Shown here piece after piece: positions 44,696 to 52,677 of a DNA stretch of 64,000 nucleotides; the stretch's first letter is position 1; every line of letters begins with the position of its first letter. Both the position numbers and the translations under genes were made by a program. Under the pieces are notes generated by a model. It worked only from the letters and a program-made list of their open reading frames with translations, ran no database searches and had not been told where the DNA came from. Origin of the DNA: Sphingobacteriales bacterium (lineage in GTDB: Bacteria; Bacteroidota; Bacteroidia; Chitinophagales; Chitinophagaceae); contig JAPLEF010000146.1 of NCBI GenBank assembly GCA_026391525.1, forward strand, positions 28,349 to 92,348, given 5' to 3'.

Positions 44696-45202
44696 TTATT
44701 GAAGTTGAAGTTTAGTTTTTAACCAACTGTTTTCCAATGAGATAAGCCAGTTATTTTCAAATTCCTGTTTAGTAAGAACGGTATTGTTGAAGTAAGGGGT
44801 TAAAGGTTGTAAATTTCCATCTTTTAAAGCCTGAGGAACGGCTGTTAAAGGTAACTGTATCAGGGAATCATTTACCAGGAATGCCAGATTGAGGCGGTTA
44901 AAAAGCTGGAGTTGAAACTTGTTTTCTATCTCTTTGATGATATGGATGGCGCCGTCGGTACTGCAACCACTTACCATTGTTTCCGATTCATCGGCCATTA
45001 ATAAGATGAATCTGTTGTAGAGGATGGTAGCATATCCTTTTACCCGATCTCCATGGCTTTTCCACCGGGCAATAAAGGGTTGTAACAGCTCATCAATATC
45101 CTGAATATCCTGGGCTGATAAATATCGTTCCGACTGAAAGATCCAGATGCGGGAATCGGGATGAAAATCATTGGGAAGTTCAATAGCTGAGGTGCTGATC
45201 AT
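44696..45202 (-). CDS. Conserved hypothetical protein
   Basis: The 168-residue soluble protein shows no enzyme motif I can name. It has FHPDSRIWIFQSERYLS, FIARWKSHGDRVKGYATILYNRFILLMADES and CSTDGAIHIIKEIENKFQLQL. Similar Bacteroidota proteins are sometimes labelled ABC transporter ATPase, but no Walker motif is visible, so that label is unsupported here. It lies 14 bp after the CCG-domain gene and is likely co-transcribed with it. Confidence 0.72.
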   Translation of the reverse strand: MISTSAIELPNDFHPDSRIWIFQSERYLSAQDIQDIDELLQPFIARWKSHGDRVKGYATILYNRFILLMADESETMVSGCSTDGAIHIIKEIENKFQLQLFNRLNLAFLVNDSLIQLPLTAVPQALKDGNLQPLTPYFNNTVLTKQEFENNWLISLENSWLKTKLQLQ

Positions 45203-45216
45203 GTTACAAAATTACA

Positions 45217-45999
45217 TTAACCCATCGACGCCGCAAGTATTTCTGCAATATCCAATACCTGAACCTCGGATTCTTTTTCTTTATTTTTAACGCCATCGGT
45301 TAGCATGGTATTGCAAAAGGGACAAGCCGCTGCAATCACACTGGCACCGGTTTCAAGGGCTTCATTGCTCCGTTCGATATTCACCCTTTGATCGCCTTTT
45401 TCTTCTTCTTTAAACATTTGGGCACCACCGGCACCACAACATAAACCATTGCTACGGCAACGTTTCATTTCCACCAGGGCTACATCCAAAGCTTCCAATA
45501 CCTTCCTTGGGGCTTCATAAATGCCATTTGCACGGCCGAGGTAGCAACTGTCGTGATAAGTGATTTTTTTACCTTTGAATGTTCCACCGCCGGTTAATTT
45601 GATTCGGCCTTCATCAATCAGTTGCTGCAGATAGCTGGCATGGTGCATCACTTCATAACTTCCACCTAAAACAGGATATTCGTTCTGAAAAATATTAAAG
45701 CAATGCGGACAGGTAGTAACGATTTTCTTGATCCCATAGCCATTCAACACCTGAATGTTCTGGTAAGCCATCATCTGGAACATGAATTCATTTCCGGCTC
45801 TTCGCGCAGGATCGCCTGTACACATCTCTTCCTTCCCCAATATGGCATATTTAATACCAACAGTATTGAGAATTGTGGCAAAAGCCCTTGTGATTTTTTG
45901 GGCACGCTGATCGAAACTTCCTGCACAACCCACCCAAAACAGTACTTCCGGTTGTTCGCCACTGGCCATCATTTCAGCCATTGTTGGTACATGCATCAT
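45217..45999 (-). CDS. CCG-domain (HdrB-like) Fe-S protein
   Basis: The 260-residue protein (ATG at 45999, MMHVPTMAEM; a longer start at 46029 is possible) has two CCG-type motifs: VTTCPHCFNIF..EY and GLCCGAGGAQMFKEE..., plus the first VGCAGSFDQRA. These bind non-cubane or [4Fe-4S] clusters, as in heterodisulfide reductase subunit B and LutA-like proteins. It is the usual partner of a membrane Fe-S oxidoreductase such as the one at 52.7-54.0 kb, here 6.7 kb away. Substrate unknown. Confidence 0.9.
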   Translation of the reverse strand: MMHVPTMAEMMASGEQPEVLFWVGCAGSFDQRAQKITRAFATILNTVGIKYAILGKEEMCTGDPARRAGNEFMFQMMAYQNIQVLNGYGIKKIVTTCPHCFNIFQNEYPVLGGSYEVMHHASYLQQLIDEGRIKLTGGGTFKGKKITYHDSCYLGRANGIYEAPRKVLEALDVALVEMKRCRSNGLCCGAGGAQMFKEEEKGDQRVNIERSNEALETGASVIAAACPFCNTMLTDGVKNKEKESEVQVLDIAEILAASMG

Positions 46000-46081
46000 T
46001 ATCGGTTTGAATAACAAAGTAAACAACATTTTATCATTGATGTTTGTTCCATTACATTTAATTTCACAATTTTAGCGACTA

Positions 46082-47131
46082 TTGAAAAAACTTATCCATA
46101 ACATAACGCATTGGGAAGCATGGCCTTTCAAACTGATTTATGCTCCTTTATCACTAATATGGATTCATTATGCCATTCGTTCGAGGGCATTATGGTTTTT
46201 CACGCCAAGCAATCCTAAATTAACTTTCGGGGGCATGGATGGTGAGCCAAAAAAAGAGATGTACGACCTGTTGCCCAAATCGTATTATCCGCCTACTTTT
46301 ATCAACCATCCTACCGAAAATTTCGATGTGCTGGCCGAACGCTTGCTGAAATCAGGTATCCGTTTCCCGCTCATAGTAAAACCCGAAGTTGGTGGGCAGG
46401 GCATTTTATTCCGCAAAATTGATAACGAAGCTCAATTACGCAAATATCACCATCAGGTGCCGGTAGAATATATGGTTCAGGAAATGCTGCAATATCCCAT
46501 CGAACTTAGTGTGTTTTATATCCGCCATCCCGAGGAAAGTACCGGAAGGATCACGGGATTTTTACATAAGATTCCTTTACGGGTTATGGGGGATGGAAAG
46601 CATACCCTTGAAGCACTGGTTCAACATCACCCCAAAGCTGCCAAAAGAAAAGAGGAATTATACAACAAGCACAAAGCCATTTGGCATCATATCGTACCCG
46701 AAGGGAAAGCGGTTATCCTCAGTTATGCGGCTAACCATAATCGGGGTGCCCATTTTATAGATTTGAAAGAGCAGATAGACCCGGCATTAGTAAAGATTTT
46801 CGATCAGATCAGTTTCAGCATCAATGATTTTTTTTATGGCCGTTACGATATCATGTGCCAAAGTGTGGAAGCACTAAAAGCCGGTCGAGATTTTGCCATC
46901 CTCGAGTACAATGGATGTGGTGCCGAACCGAACCATATTTACGATACCGGCTATACGCTTTTAGCTGCCTACCGCGAAATCCTCATGCATTGGAAAGCGC
47001 TATTTCATATCAGCAGGTTCAATGCCCGCAAAGGAGTGAAGCCATGGCCGTTCATGAAAGGCTTGCGTTTTCAATACAAAACAAAAGCGTTATTCAGGGT
47101 GATGAAGGAAGCCGATAAGCAAATGGCCTGA
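46082..47131 (+). CDS. ATP-grasp superfamily protein, unknown substrate
   Basis: The 349-residue protein begins with a TTG (46082, giving MKKLIHNITHW); no upstream ATG in frame is suitable. ATP-grasp features: RFPLIVKPEVGGQGILFRKI (ATP-binding lysine), MVQEMLQYPIELSVFYIRH, and GRYDIMCQS with a metal-binding loop LEYNGCGAEPNHIYD. It resembles D-alanine:D-alanine ligase-like carboxylate-amine ligases but lacks their N-terminal domain; the substrate is unknown. It is convergent with and adjoins the FAD oxidoreductase gene directly, and may belong to the polyketide block. Confidence 0.78.
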   Translation: MKKLIHNITHWEAWPFKLIYAPLSLIWIHYAIRSRALWFFTPSNPKLTFGGMDGEPKKEMYDLLPKSYYPPTFINHPTENFDVLAERLLKSGIRFPLIVKPEVGGQGILFRKIDNEAQLRKYHHQVPVEYMVQEMLQYPIELSVFYIRHPEESTGRITGFLHKIPLRVMGDGKHTLEALVQHHPKAAKRKEELYNKHKAIWHHIVPEGKAVILSYAANHNRGAHFIDLKEQIDPALVKIFDQISFSINDFFYGRYDIMCQSVEALKAGRDFAILEYNGCGAEPNHIYDTGYTLLAAYREILMHWKALFHISRFNARKGVKPWPFMKGLRFQYKTKALFRVMKEADKQMA

Positions 47132-48271
47132 TCAAAATGGATTACCATGCGTTTGGCGGATAAGCCATTGGGAAAGGTTAGGTGTTTTTTTCATCATCCA
47201 TAAGAAAATATTGGTTGTAGTTGGTTTACCAAATACCCGCTGTATCAGCCTTCCGGTAACAAGCCTCCCGGCAAACAGTTGCTTCCATTGCTTTTGATAG
47301 CGTTTTTCCATTTCAACTCGGCTTATTTTTTTTTCAAGAAAATCTTCCACTACCGCAACTGCTAATTTACCAGAATGCATGGCCATGCTCATTCCATTGC
47401 CACTTAACGGAGCTATCAATCCGGCCGCATCGCCTAGCATCAACACATGATTTTCCACCTGCGTTTTCTTGTTGAAGGAAACCTGCGAGATGGTTATCGG
47501 CTGCTCGTAAAAAGACTGACGTTCGCTGATTATTTTTTCGAGATGAGGGTTTTTAGATAAGATTTCCCTTTCCATTGTTTCGATAGAATTACCACTTCGT
47601 TTTAAGTTTTCGGCTGTAGTAAGATAACAAAGGCAATACCGATCGCCCTCAATTTTAGAAAGGCCGCAATAGCCATCACTGAAATTATGCAATGCAATCT
47701 GATCAGTATTAAAATGCCCGGCTATATGATATTTTACACCGATAAAATGATTGAGCGGATTTGGTTTTTTGAGGATGAATGGCCTCTTCCATATCCGGTC
47801 GAGATTGCTTCTTTTGCCATAACTCCCGCAACAACAAGTGCAGGTAAATACTCCTGCCGAACTGTTGATGGTAAACTGTTTTCCGTCAAATGCAACGGAT
47901 TCTACTTTTGCAGGATTCATTACTATAACGCCATTTTTTTTCGCTATATGCATTAGGGTTTCATCCAGCAGGTAACGGCTGATTCCAAAGCCGCCGAGGG
48001 GTAAATCCTGCTCCAGTGTAATACCTATAGGGGCAGTCACCAGCAACTTTTTGATGCGGGGCAACTGCATATCTGCAAGGGGTAGTCCCAGGCGAACCAA
48101 ATAATCCCAACTCTCCATACTGATATATTCGCCGCAAACCTTATGAAAGGGATAGGTTTCTTTTTCAAATAACAGGATGCGGTAGCCGCTTTTGGCGAGA
48201 TTGATAGCCGCTGTCAGTCCTGCTAATCCACCACCGATAAAAGCACAATCATATGTATCTACCTTACTCAT
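47132..48271 (-). CDS. FAD-dependent oxidoreductase of the type III PKS operon
   Basis: The 379-residue flavoprotein belongs to the geranylgeranyl-reductase / flavin monooxygenase group: FAD motif FIGGGLAGLTAAINLAKSG, the group marker FHKVCGEYISMESW, and LMLGDAAGLIAPLSGNGMSM. It could hydroxylate or dehydrogenate an aromatic polyketide. Oddly, the strand before GSYGKRSNLD reads TCTCCC, whereas frame +1 at the same bases reads ALVVA, as the fold needs; see findings. Its ATG overlaps the methyltransferase stop by 8 nt (ATGAGTAA). It is the last gene of the operon. Confidence 0.85.
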   Translation of the reverse strand: MSKVDTYDCAFIGGGLAGLTAAINLAKSGYRILLFEKETYPFHKVCGEYISMESWDYLVRLGLPLADMQLPRIKKLLVTAPIGITLEQDLPLGGFGISRYLLDETLMHIAKKNGVIVMNPAKVESVAFDGKQFTINSSAGVFTCTCCCGSYGKRSNLDRIWKRPFILKKPNPLNHFIGVKYHIAGHFNTDQIALHNFSDGYCGLSKIEGDRYCLCYLTTAENLKRSGNSIETMEREILSKNPHLEKIISERQSFYEQPITISQVSFNKKTQVENHVLMLGDAAGLIAPLSGNGMSMAMHSGKLAVAVVEDFLEKKISRVEMEKRYQKQWKQLFAGRLVTGRLIQRVFGKPTTTNIFLWMMKKTPNLSQWLIRQTHGNPF

Positions 48272-48971
48272 GCCGGCAAATGATTAAATAACGAAAAGCC
48301 CATTTCCATTGGATGGTATAATCCCGGATTCCTGCTCTTGCCAAAAGCGTTTCCCATTCCGTTTGATGAAATCCTCTGGCAACGGACAAAGGTGCATCGT
48401 GCTTTACAAGATATGAATTTGAGAATATTTTTGTGATAAGTTTGATCAATTGATAAGCAAGGGCATTTCGTTGTAAGTCGTTGATGAAAAAACCATGTAT
48501 GCTGTTTAAGCGCATCCATCGTAATATATCATGGATTCCGTTTTCATTAAAATGATGGCAGAAAAGAGAATTGAAGAGAATATCAGGCTTATCTCCTCCA
48601 AAATCAACCAGCTTATAATCGCTGCAGATCCATTGGGCAGGTAAGGAAGGGTATTGCTTTCTCGCATACAAGGTGCAGGTTTCTTTGATATCAATACCGG
48701 TGAACCTTAGCCGAAGTCCCGCTTTAAGTCCCCATGCATAAATAGCCTGTAAATTATCACCACCACCACAACCGATTTCTGCGATATGTATGGTTTTTCC
48801 TCTGGGTACTTTCGGAAGTAAACTGCGTATACCCGTTAAAGTGATGGCGTGCCCTCCCAGTAATGAATTAACGGTATTTAGTTCAGCCATATTCATACGG
48901 ATATCTTCGAAAGGGATGTTATCTCCATCGAGTAATTCCGGTTCATAAGATCGTGTGTTTAACTTACCCAT
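48264..48971 (-). CDS. SAM-dependent methyltransferase of the type III PKS operon
   Basis: The 235-residue protein has a class I methyltransferase fold with motif I in HIAEIGCGGGDNLQAIYAWG, then LRFTGIDIKET and DILFNSLFCHHF. The N-terminal part (YEPELLDGDNIPFEDIRMNMAELN) is characteristic of methyltransferases seen beside type III PKS genes in Bacteroidota. It likely methylates the polyketide ring or oxygen. Both ends overlap neighbours by 8 nt: its ATG overlaps the PKS stop (ATGGGTAA), and its stop overlaps the oxidoreductase ATG (ATGAGTAA). Confidence 0.85.
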   Translation of the reverse strand: MGKLNTRSYEPELLDGDNIPFEDIRMNMAELNTVNSLLGGHAITLTGIRSLLPKVPRGKTIHIAEIGCGGGDNLQAIYAWGLKAGLRLRFTGIDIKETCTLYARKQYPSLPAQWICSDYKLVDFGGDKPDILFNSLFCHHFNENGIHDILRWMRLNSIHGFFINDLQRNALAYQLIKLITKIFSNSYLVKHDAPLSVARGFHQTEWETLLARAGIRDYTIQWKWAFRYLIICRHE

Positions 48972-50070
48972 AGCTGGCAGTAAAGGTTTCCATGGTTAAT
49001 CCCGGACCAAAAGCAGCTCCGAATATATGAGGCGCATTTTCTTGTTGTGATGATTTGCAGGATTCAAAAATGCGTTGCAGCACAAAAAGGATGGTAGGGG
49101 AGCTCATGTTGCCAAAATCTTCCAGTACCTGATAGCTGTGTTGCAAGGAATTTTTTTCTAAATCAAGGGAGCCGGCGATATCATCCAGAATTTTTCGTCC
49201 CCCGGGATGAAAACACCAGTAACTAATATCCTGTTGGCTGAGCTGATGTGTTTCCAGTGCTGCCTCAACCAATTTAGCGATATCTTTTTTGATCAAATCA
49301 GGTACTTCACCGGTAAGGGTCATCAGGAAGCCGGTTGGAGAGATGTTCCAGGTCATTTCATCTTTCCCTGCAAATAATACCTTACTGTAAAAACCGTTAA
49401 GATTTATGCCCGGTTGTTGTGGTAACGAACTTTTAGCGGTAACCAGCACAGCCGCAGCACCGTCGCCAAAAAGTAATGATGAGGTGATATTATCCAACAG
49501 CGGCTCATGCTGAAAATGGATGGTGCAGAGTTCCACGCATACCAGCAATACCCTTGCATCGGGGTGGCGTGTACAAATGGCATCAGCCATTTTAAGGGCA
49601 TGGATGGCGGCATAACAGCCCATGAAATTAACGGAAGTACGCACCAGTGTTTCAGGTAACTGCAATGCTTCCATGATTTGAAGGTCTAAGCCCGGCGCAC
49701 TCATTCCGGTGCAACTTACAGTGATCAGGTGCGTGATTTCGTTTAAGGGTAGCTGTTGGTTCAAACAGTTTTCTATCGCTTCCAATGCCAGTGGACAAGC
49801 TTCCTTTTGATACCATTCCATTCGTTGGCTGATGCCGGGTACTTCGGCTTGGGTGCTTTCAAAAAAGCGGTTTTTTGCTTCATCACCGGCAACCGTAAAA
49901 TCAGGGATCACCGAATAACGGTAACGGATACCACTTTGACGGTATAAAAATGCCAATTTCCTTTTTTCAGTCTCATCTTGAGTGTAAACTTTTGAAGCAA
50001 AATGCATGAGGTCTTCCTGTTTATGGGCAAACCTTGGAACGCTGGTAGCTATAGAAATAATCTTACTCAC
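48964..50070 (-). CDS. Type III polyketide synthase (chalcone/stilbene synthase family)
   Basis: The 368-residue homodimeric-type enzyme would extend an acyl-CoA starter with malonyl-CoA and cyclise it into a pyrone, resorcinol or phloroglucinol. The catalytic triad is visible: Cys120 in TVSCTGMSAPGLD, His288 in CFHPGGRKIL and Asn321 in FGNMSSPTILFVL. The size fits (350-400). It starts with GTG, inside an 8-nt overlap with the UbiA stop (GTGAGTAA), and its stop overlaps the methyltransferase ATG (ATGGGTAA). Starter and product cannot be read from the sequence. Confidence 0.93.
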   Translation of the reverse strand: MSKIISIATSVPRFAHKQEDLMHFASKVYTQDETEKRKLAFLYRQSGIRYRYSVIPDFTVAGDEAKNRFFESTQAEVPGISQRMEWYQKEACPLALEAIENCLNQQLPLNEITHLITVSCTGMSAPGLDLQIMEALQLPETLVRTSVNFMGCYAAIHALKMADAICTRHPDARVLLVCVELCTIHFQHEPLLDNITSSLLFGDGAAAVLVTAKSSLPQQPGINLNGFYSKVLFAGKDEMTWNISPTGFLMTLTGEVPDLIKKDIAKLVEAALETHQLSQQDISYWCFHPGGRKILDDIAGSLDLEKNSLQHSYQVLEDFGNMSSPTILFVLQRIFESCKSSQQENAPHIFGAAFGPGLTMETFTASYG

Positions 50071-50926
50071 TGTTTGTATTGATCAATAAAAAAATAAAAC
50101 CTGCATTGCAACAAATGGAGGCAATGATGTTCATATATAAAGTATTGCGGTAACTGGCCGCTTTGATGTTCTTGAATACTTTAAAAAACCACCAAAGAAA
50201 ATAAACCGTTACCGGCAGCAGGAACAGCTGCAGGATAAAGAAGCCTGTAACCTTTCCTTGATTTGATAACAAAATCCAGAGCAACAAGTTGGCGGCAGTA
50301 AACAACAGGGCGGAAAAATAAAAAGTGCCTCTATAGCCCAACAGGTAACTGATGGTAGTAACGCCGTCTTCCCGGTCTTGCTGATGCTGATAAATTTGTG
50401 AAAGCGGATAAAAACTTCCGATCAGTAATGAGGCTGCTGCCATGCCTTGCCAGGGAATGTTAAGGGTTTTATCTGCCGAAGCGCCATGAAGTACCAGAAA
50501 AAAGGTAACTGCCCCCTGTAAAATCATCACCACAAGAAAACCCCATAATGGATATTTTTTTAACCGGATGCCTCTGTAACTGTAAGCACGGGATGCAAGT
50601 ATGTAAAGCAGGATGCCGGTTGCAAAAATCGTACTGATCCAAAGCGATAATATCACAGCGATCAGGTCCATTGCCAGGGTTACGAAATACAGTTGTTTTG
50701 AAGGCGGAAGCGGGTGCTCTATACCGCCGATACTTCCGGTATCGCGGTCCATATAACTATTATATCCATTGCTGGCCGGATAAACCAGTACATGCAGGAT
50801 GAAGCCTATCAGCAAAGCATCGTTTAGTTGGATGTTTGTACATTGGCTGAGTGCGAACCAATACACCGGCATGAGGAAGAGAGAGAAATGAAAACGAAGC
50901 AACTGGATGGTAGATGGTTCAAGCAT
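50063..50926 (-). CDS. UbiA-family prenyltransferase
   Basis: The 287-residue membrane protein has about eight hydrophobic segments. UbiA aspartate-rich motifs are altered but recognisable: NGYNSYMDRDTGS (first) and QHQQDREDGVTTI (second). These bind the Mg2+-diphosphate of a prenyl donor. It is the first gene of the operon, and could attach an isoprenoid to the polyketide or carry out another aromatic transfer. It ends 8 nt into the PKS gene and is divergent from the LysE-type gene, with 79 bp between starts. Confidence 0.86.
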   Translation of the reverse strand: MLEPSTIQLLRFHFSLFLMPVYWFALSQCTNIQLNDALLIGFILHVLVYPASNGYNSYMDRDTGSIGGIEHPLPPSKQLYFVTLAMDLIAVILSLWISTIFATGILLYILASRAYSYRGIRLKKYPLWGFLVVMILQGAVTFFLVLHGASADKTLNIPWQGMAAASLLIGSFYPLSQIYQHQQDREDGVTTISYLLGYRGTFYFSALLFTAANLLLWILLSNQGKVTGFFILQLFLLPVTVYFLWWFFKVFKNIKAASYRNTLYMNIIASICCNAGFIFLLINTNSE

Positions 50927-51005
50927 GGCATGTTGAAATTACGCAAACTGTGCTACACCTTGGCACATAGACGAAGATAAATCGGGTAAGCCCTTATCTT
51001 TGGAT

Positions 51006-51668
51006 ATGCCCAAATGGATAAACGTATTTTTATGGGGGTTGATGATCAGCTTTTTGGGATCATTACCTCTTGGAACACTGAATGTGGCGGCGATGCAGAT
51101 CGGCATACAGGAATCGGTGTTGCAGGCTTTGTATTTTTCCTTAGGATCATTGCTGGTAGAAATGATTTATGTGCGTTTATCGCTGGTTGGGATAGATTGG
51201 GTGCGCAAACAGGCCAAACTGATGAAGGCGATGGAATGGATCACTTTTTTTATCATCCTGGCTTTGGCGGTAGGCAGTTTTATTGCGGCTATGCATGAAG
51301 GAGGGGCGACAAAGAATGTATTGTTGAACAATAACATGCATCGTTTTTTATTGGGGATGTTGATGTGTGCCATCAATCCGGTACAGATACCGTTCTGGTT
51401 TGGATGGAGCACGGTGTTGTTTACCAAAAAGATATTATCTCCCGAACCGTTACAGTATAATTGCTATATCATCGGTATTGGCTTAGGCACTTTATTGGGC
51501 AATGCGGTTTTCATCTTTGGCGGAAAATACCTGGTAAGCCGTATCGCCAACAGTGAACAATACCTGAATTGGGTGATCGGTGGCATTTTTGCGCTTACCG
51601 CCATTTTGCAATTGATAAAAATCCTTCGTCATAAAGATGCGGCTGAGCAATTGAGAATTGAGAATTGA
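51006..51668 (+). CDS. LysE-family exporter
   Basis: The 220-residue inner-membrane protein has about six helices and LysE/RhtB-like patterns (SLPLGTLNVAAMQIGIQESV, LLVEMIYVRLSLVGIDWV, GMLMCAINPVQIPFW). It starts at the ATG at 51006 (the track start is a TTG at 51000). As the only transporter beside the polyketide operon and divergent to it, it may export a product or related metabolite; that is inference. The last codons (QLRIEN) lie in a run of 7-bp repeats. Confidence 0.83.
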   Translation: MPKWINVFLWGLMISFLGSLPLGTLNVAAMQIGIQESVLQALYFSLGSLLVEMIYVRLSLVGIDWVRKQAKLMKAMEWITFFIILALAVGSFIAAMHEGGATKNVLLNNNMHRFLLGMLMCAINPVQIPFWFGWSTVLFTKKILSPEPLQYNCYIIGIGLGTLLGNAVFIFGGKYLVSRIANSEQYLNWVIGGIFALTAILQLIKILRHKDAAEQLRIEN

Positions 51669-51680
51669 TAATGGATAATT
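51649..51680. repeat. Degenerate 7-bp tandem repeat
   Basis: Four units AATTGAG, AATTGAG, AATTGAT, AATGGAT plus AATT run over the end of the LysE-family gene and its stop codon. They match the perfect AATTGAT array at 52502-52560. Confidence 0.8.
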
Positions 51681-51763
51681 AGCCGAGGCTTGGTTTACCT
51701 GCCGAATTTGTATTTTCTGCGTCGGTGTGATCTCCCGACCAGCCGATTTTAGTATTTATGTTT

Positions 51764-52462
51764 CTACTGATCAAACATCGACAACCCATTTTGAACCTTA
51801 ACCCTTGACGGACCTGATTTGTTTCTTTTAAACAAAGGCTGCCACCTTTTAAGATTTATAAAAATCCATTGCAATTCACTTTCTTCAAAAGCTGTTAAAC
51901 TGTTTTGTTCTTTGGGAAATTGTACATCTGTAACCAGTCCGGAGCTATTAATGCTAACAATAGCAAAAACTTGTTTATTGAAACGCAAAGTAGATTGGGC
52001 ATATTCTGTAGCGAGTTCATCAATGAGTTTTTTTTGGGCAAAATAAAACACGGGTGGGAGTGTAAAATCACGATATCGGAGGTATCGTGAATATGCTTTG
52101 GGATATTGTGTGCTGTCGAATGTCAGTTCCTCAAGGTAGGTGCTGTCTGTAAGGTTTACGATACTCCCGGTAAACCGCTCAGAGCCTGCATAAAGTACAA
52201 ATGGATCATGGTCACCAACCGATGGCAGCCATACCATTGCCGTATCGTTGTTCTCGTAGATCACAACAGGACTCACTGGTACATCATTCTCATAAGTACA
52301 GCTCACTTTTATTTCACCATCCTGGTTGAAAAAAAGCCATTCACCCTGCTTGCGGTCTTCCTTATCGATGTAATTGATTTTATAGCCCTTCACTTTGATA
52401 AATGGTTGGCCTTGGGTAATAAACCCGAGGAGAAGAAGGAGTATGGTAAGTTTGGAGTTCAA
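51764..52462 (-). CDS. Secreted MORN / TonB-C-like protein
   Basis: The 232-residue protein starts with TTG (52462) and has a signal peptide (LTILLLLLGFITQGQ). Residues 25-75 contain a MORN/YwqK-type repeat (KQGEWLFFNQDGEIKVSCTYENDVPV). The C-terminal part (FNKQVFAIVSINSSGLVTDVQFPK, FINLKRWQPLFKRNKSGPSRVKV) resembles a TonB C-terminal (energy-transducer) fold without a membrane anchor. Similar proteins are common in Bacteroidota with no known role. A perfect 7-bp repeat array lies 40 bp upstream of its start. Confidence 0.75.
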   Translation of the reverse strand: MNSKLTILLLLLGFITQGQPFIKVKGYKINYIDKEDRKQGEWLFFNQDGEIKVSCTYENDVPVSPVVIYENNDTAMVWLPSVGDHDPFVLYAGSERFTGSIVNLTDSTYLEELTFDSTQYPKAYSRYLRYRDFTLPPVFYFAQKKLIDELATEYAQSTLRFNKQVFAIVSINSSGLVTDVQFPKEQNSLTAFEESELQWIFINLKRWQPLFKRNKSGPSRVKVQNGLSMFDQ

Positions 52463-52501
52463 GTGAGGAAGGCGAAAAATAATTTACAATTTACATTTTA
52501 C

Positions 52502-52560
52502 AATTGATAATTGATAATTGATAATTGATAATTGATAATTGATAATTGATAATTGATAAT
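52502..52560. repeat. Heptanucleotide tandem repeat (AATTGAT)8
   Basis: Eight perfect copies of AATTGAT (52502-52557) followed by AAT. It is preceded by A/T-rich variants (AATTTACA ATTTACATTTTAC). It lies 40 bp upstream of the 51764-52462 gene on the minus strand, within the likely promoter or leader region. The rest of this 215-bp gap (52561-52677) shows no gene. Confidence 0.95.
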
Positions 52561-52677
52561 GAATGATGAACAGGGAACAAGAAATATTGAAGTTTGGAAA
52601 TGCTATAACCTACTTTAGTGTTTTATGTTTTTGTATAAAATAAAACTTAGTGCCTTAGCGTCTTTGTGGCAAAATAC

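Noticed and set aside
44696-45202. ABC transporter ATPase
   Set aside because: No Walker A, signature or Walker B motif is present; it is left as hypothetical.
50995-51002. TATCTTTG as promoter of the LysE-type gene
   Set aside because: It ends only 3 nt before the ATG and has no -33 partner at normal spacing, so it is kept only as part of the general box observation.
52502-52560. CRISPR-like or origin iteron array
   Set aside because: The unit is only 7 bp with no spacers, and there are no replication genes nearby; it is a simple tandem repeat.
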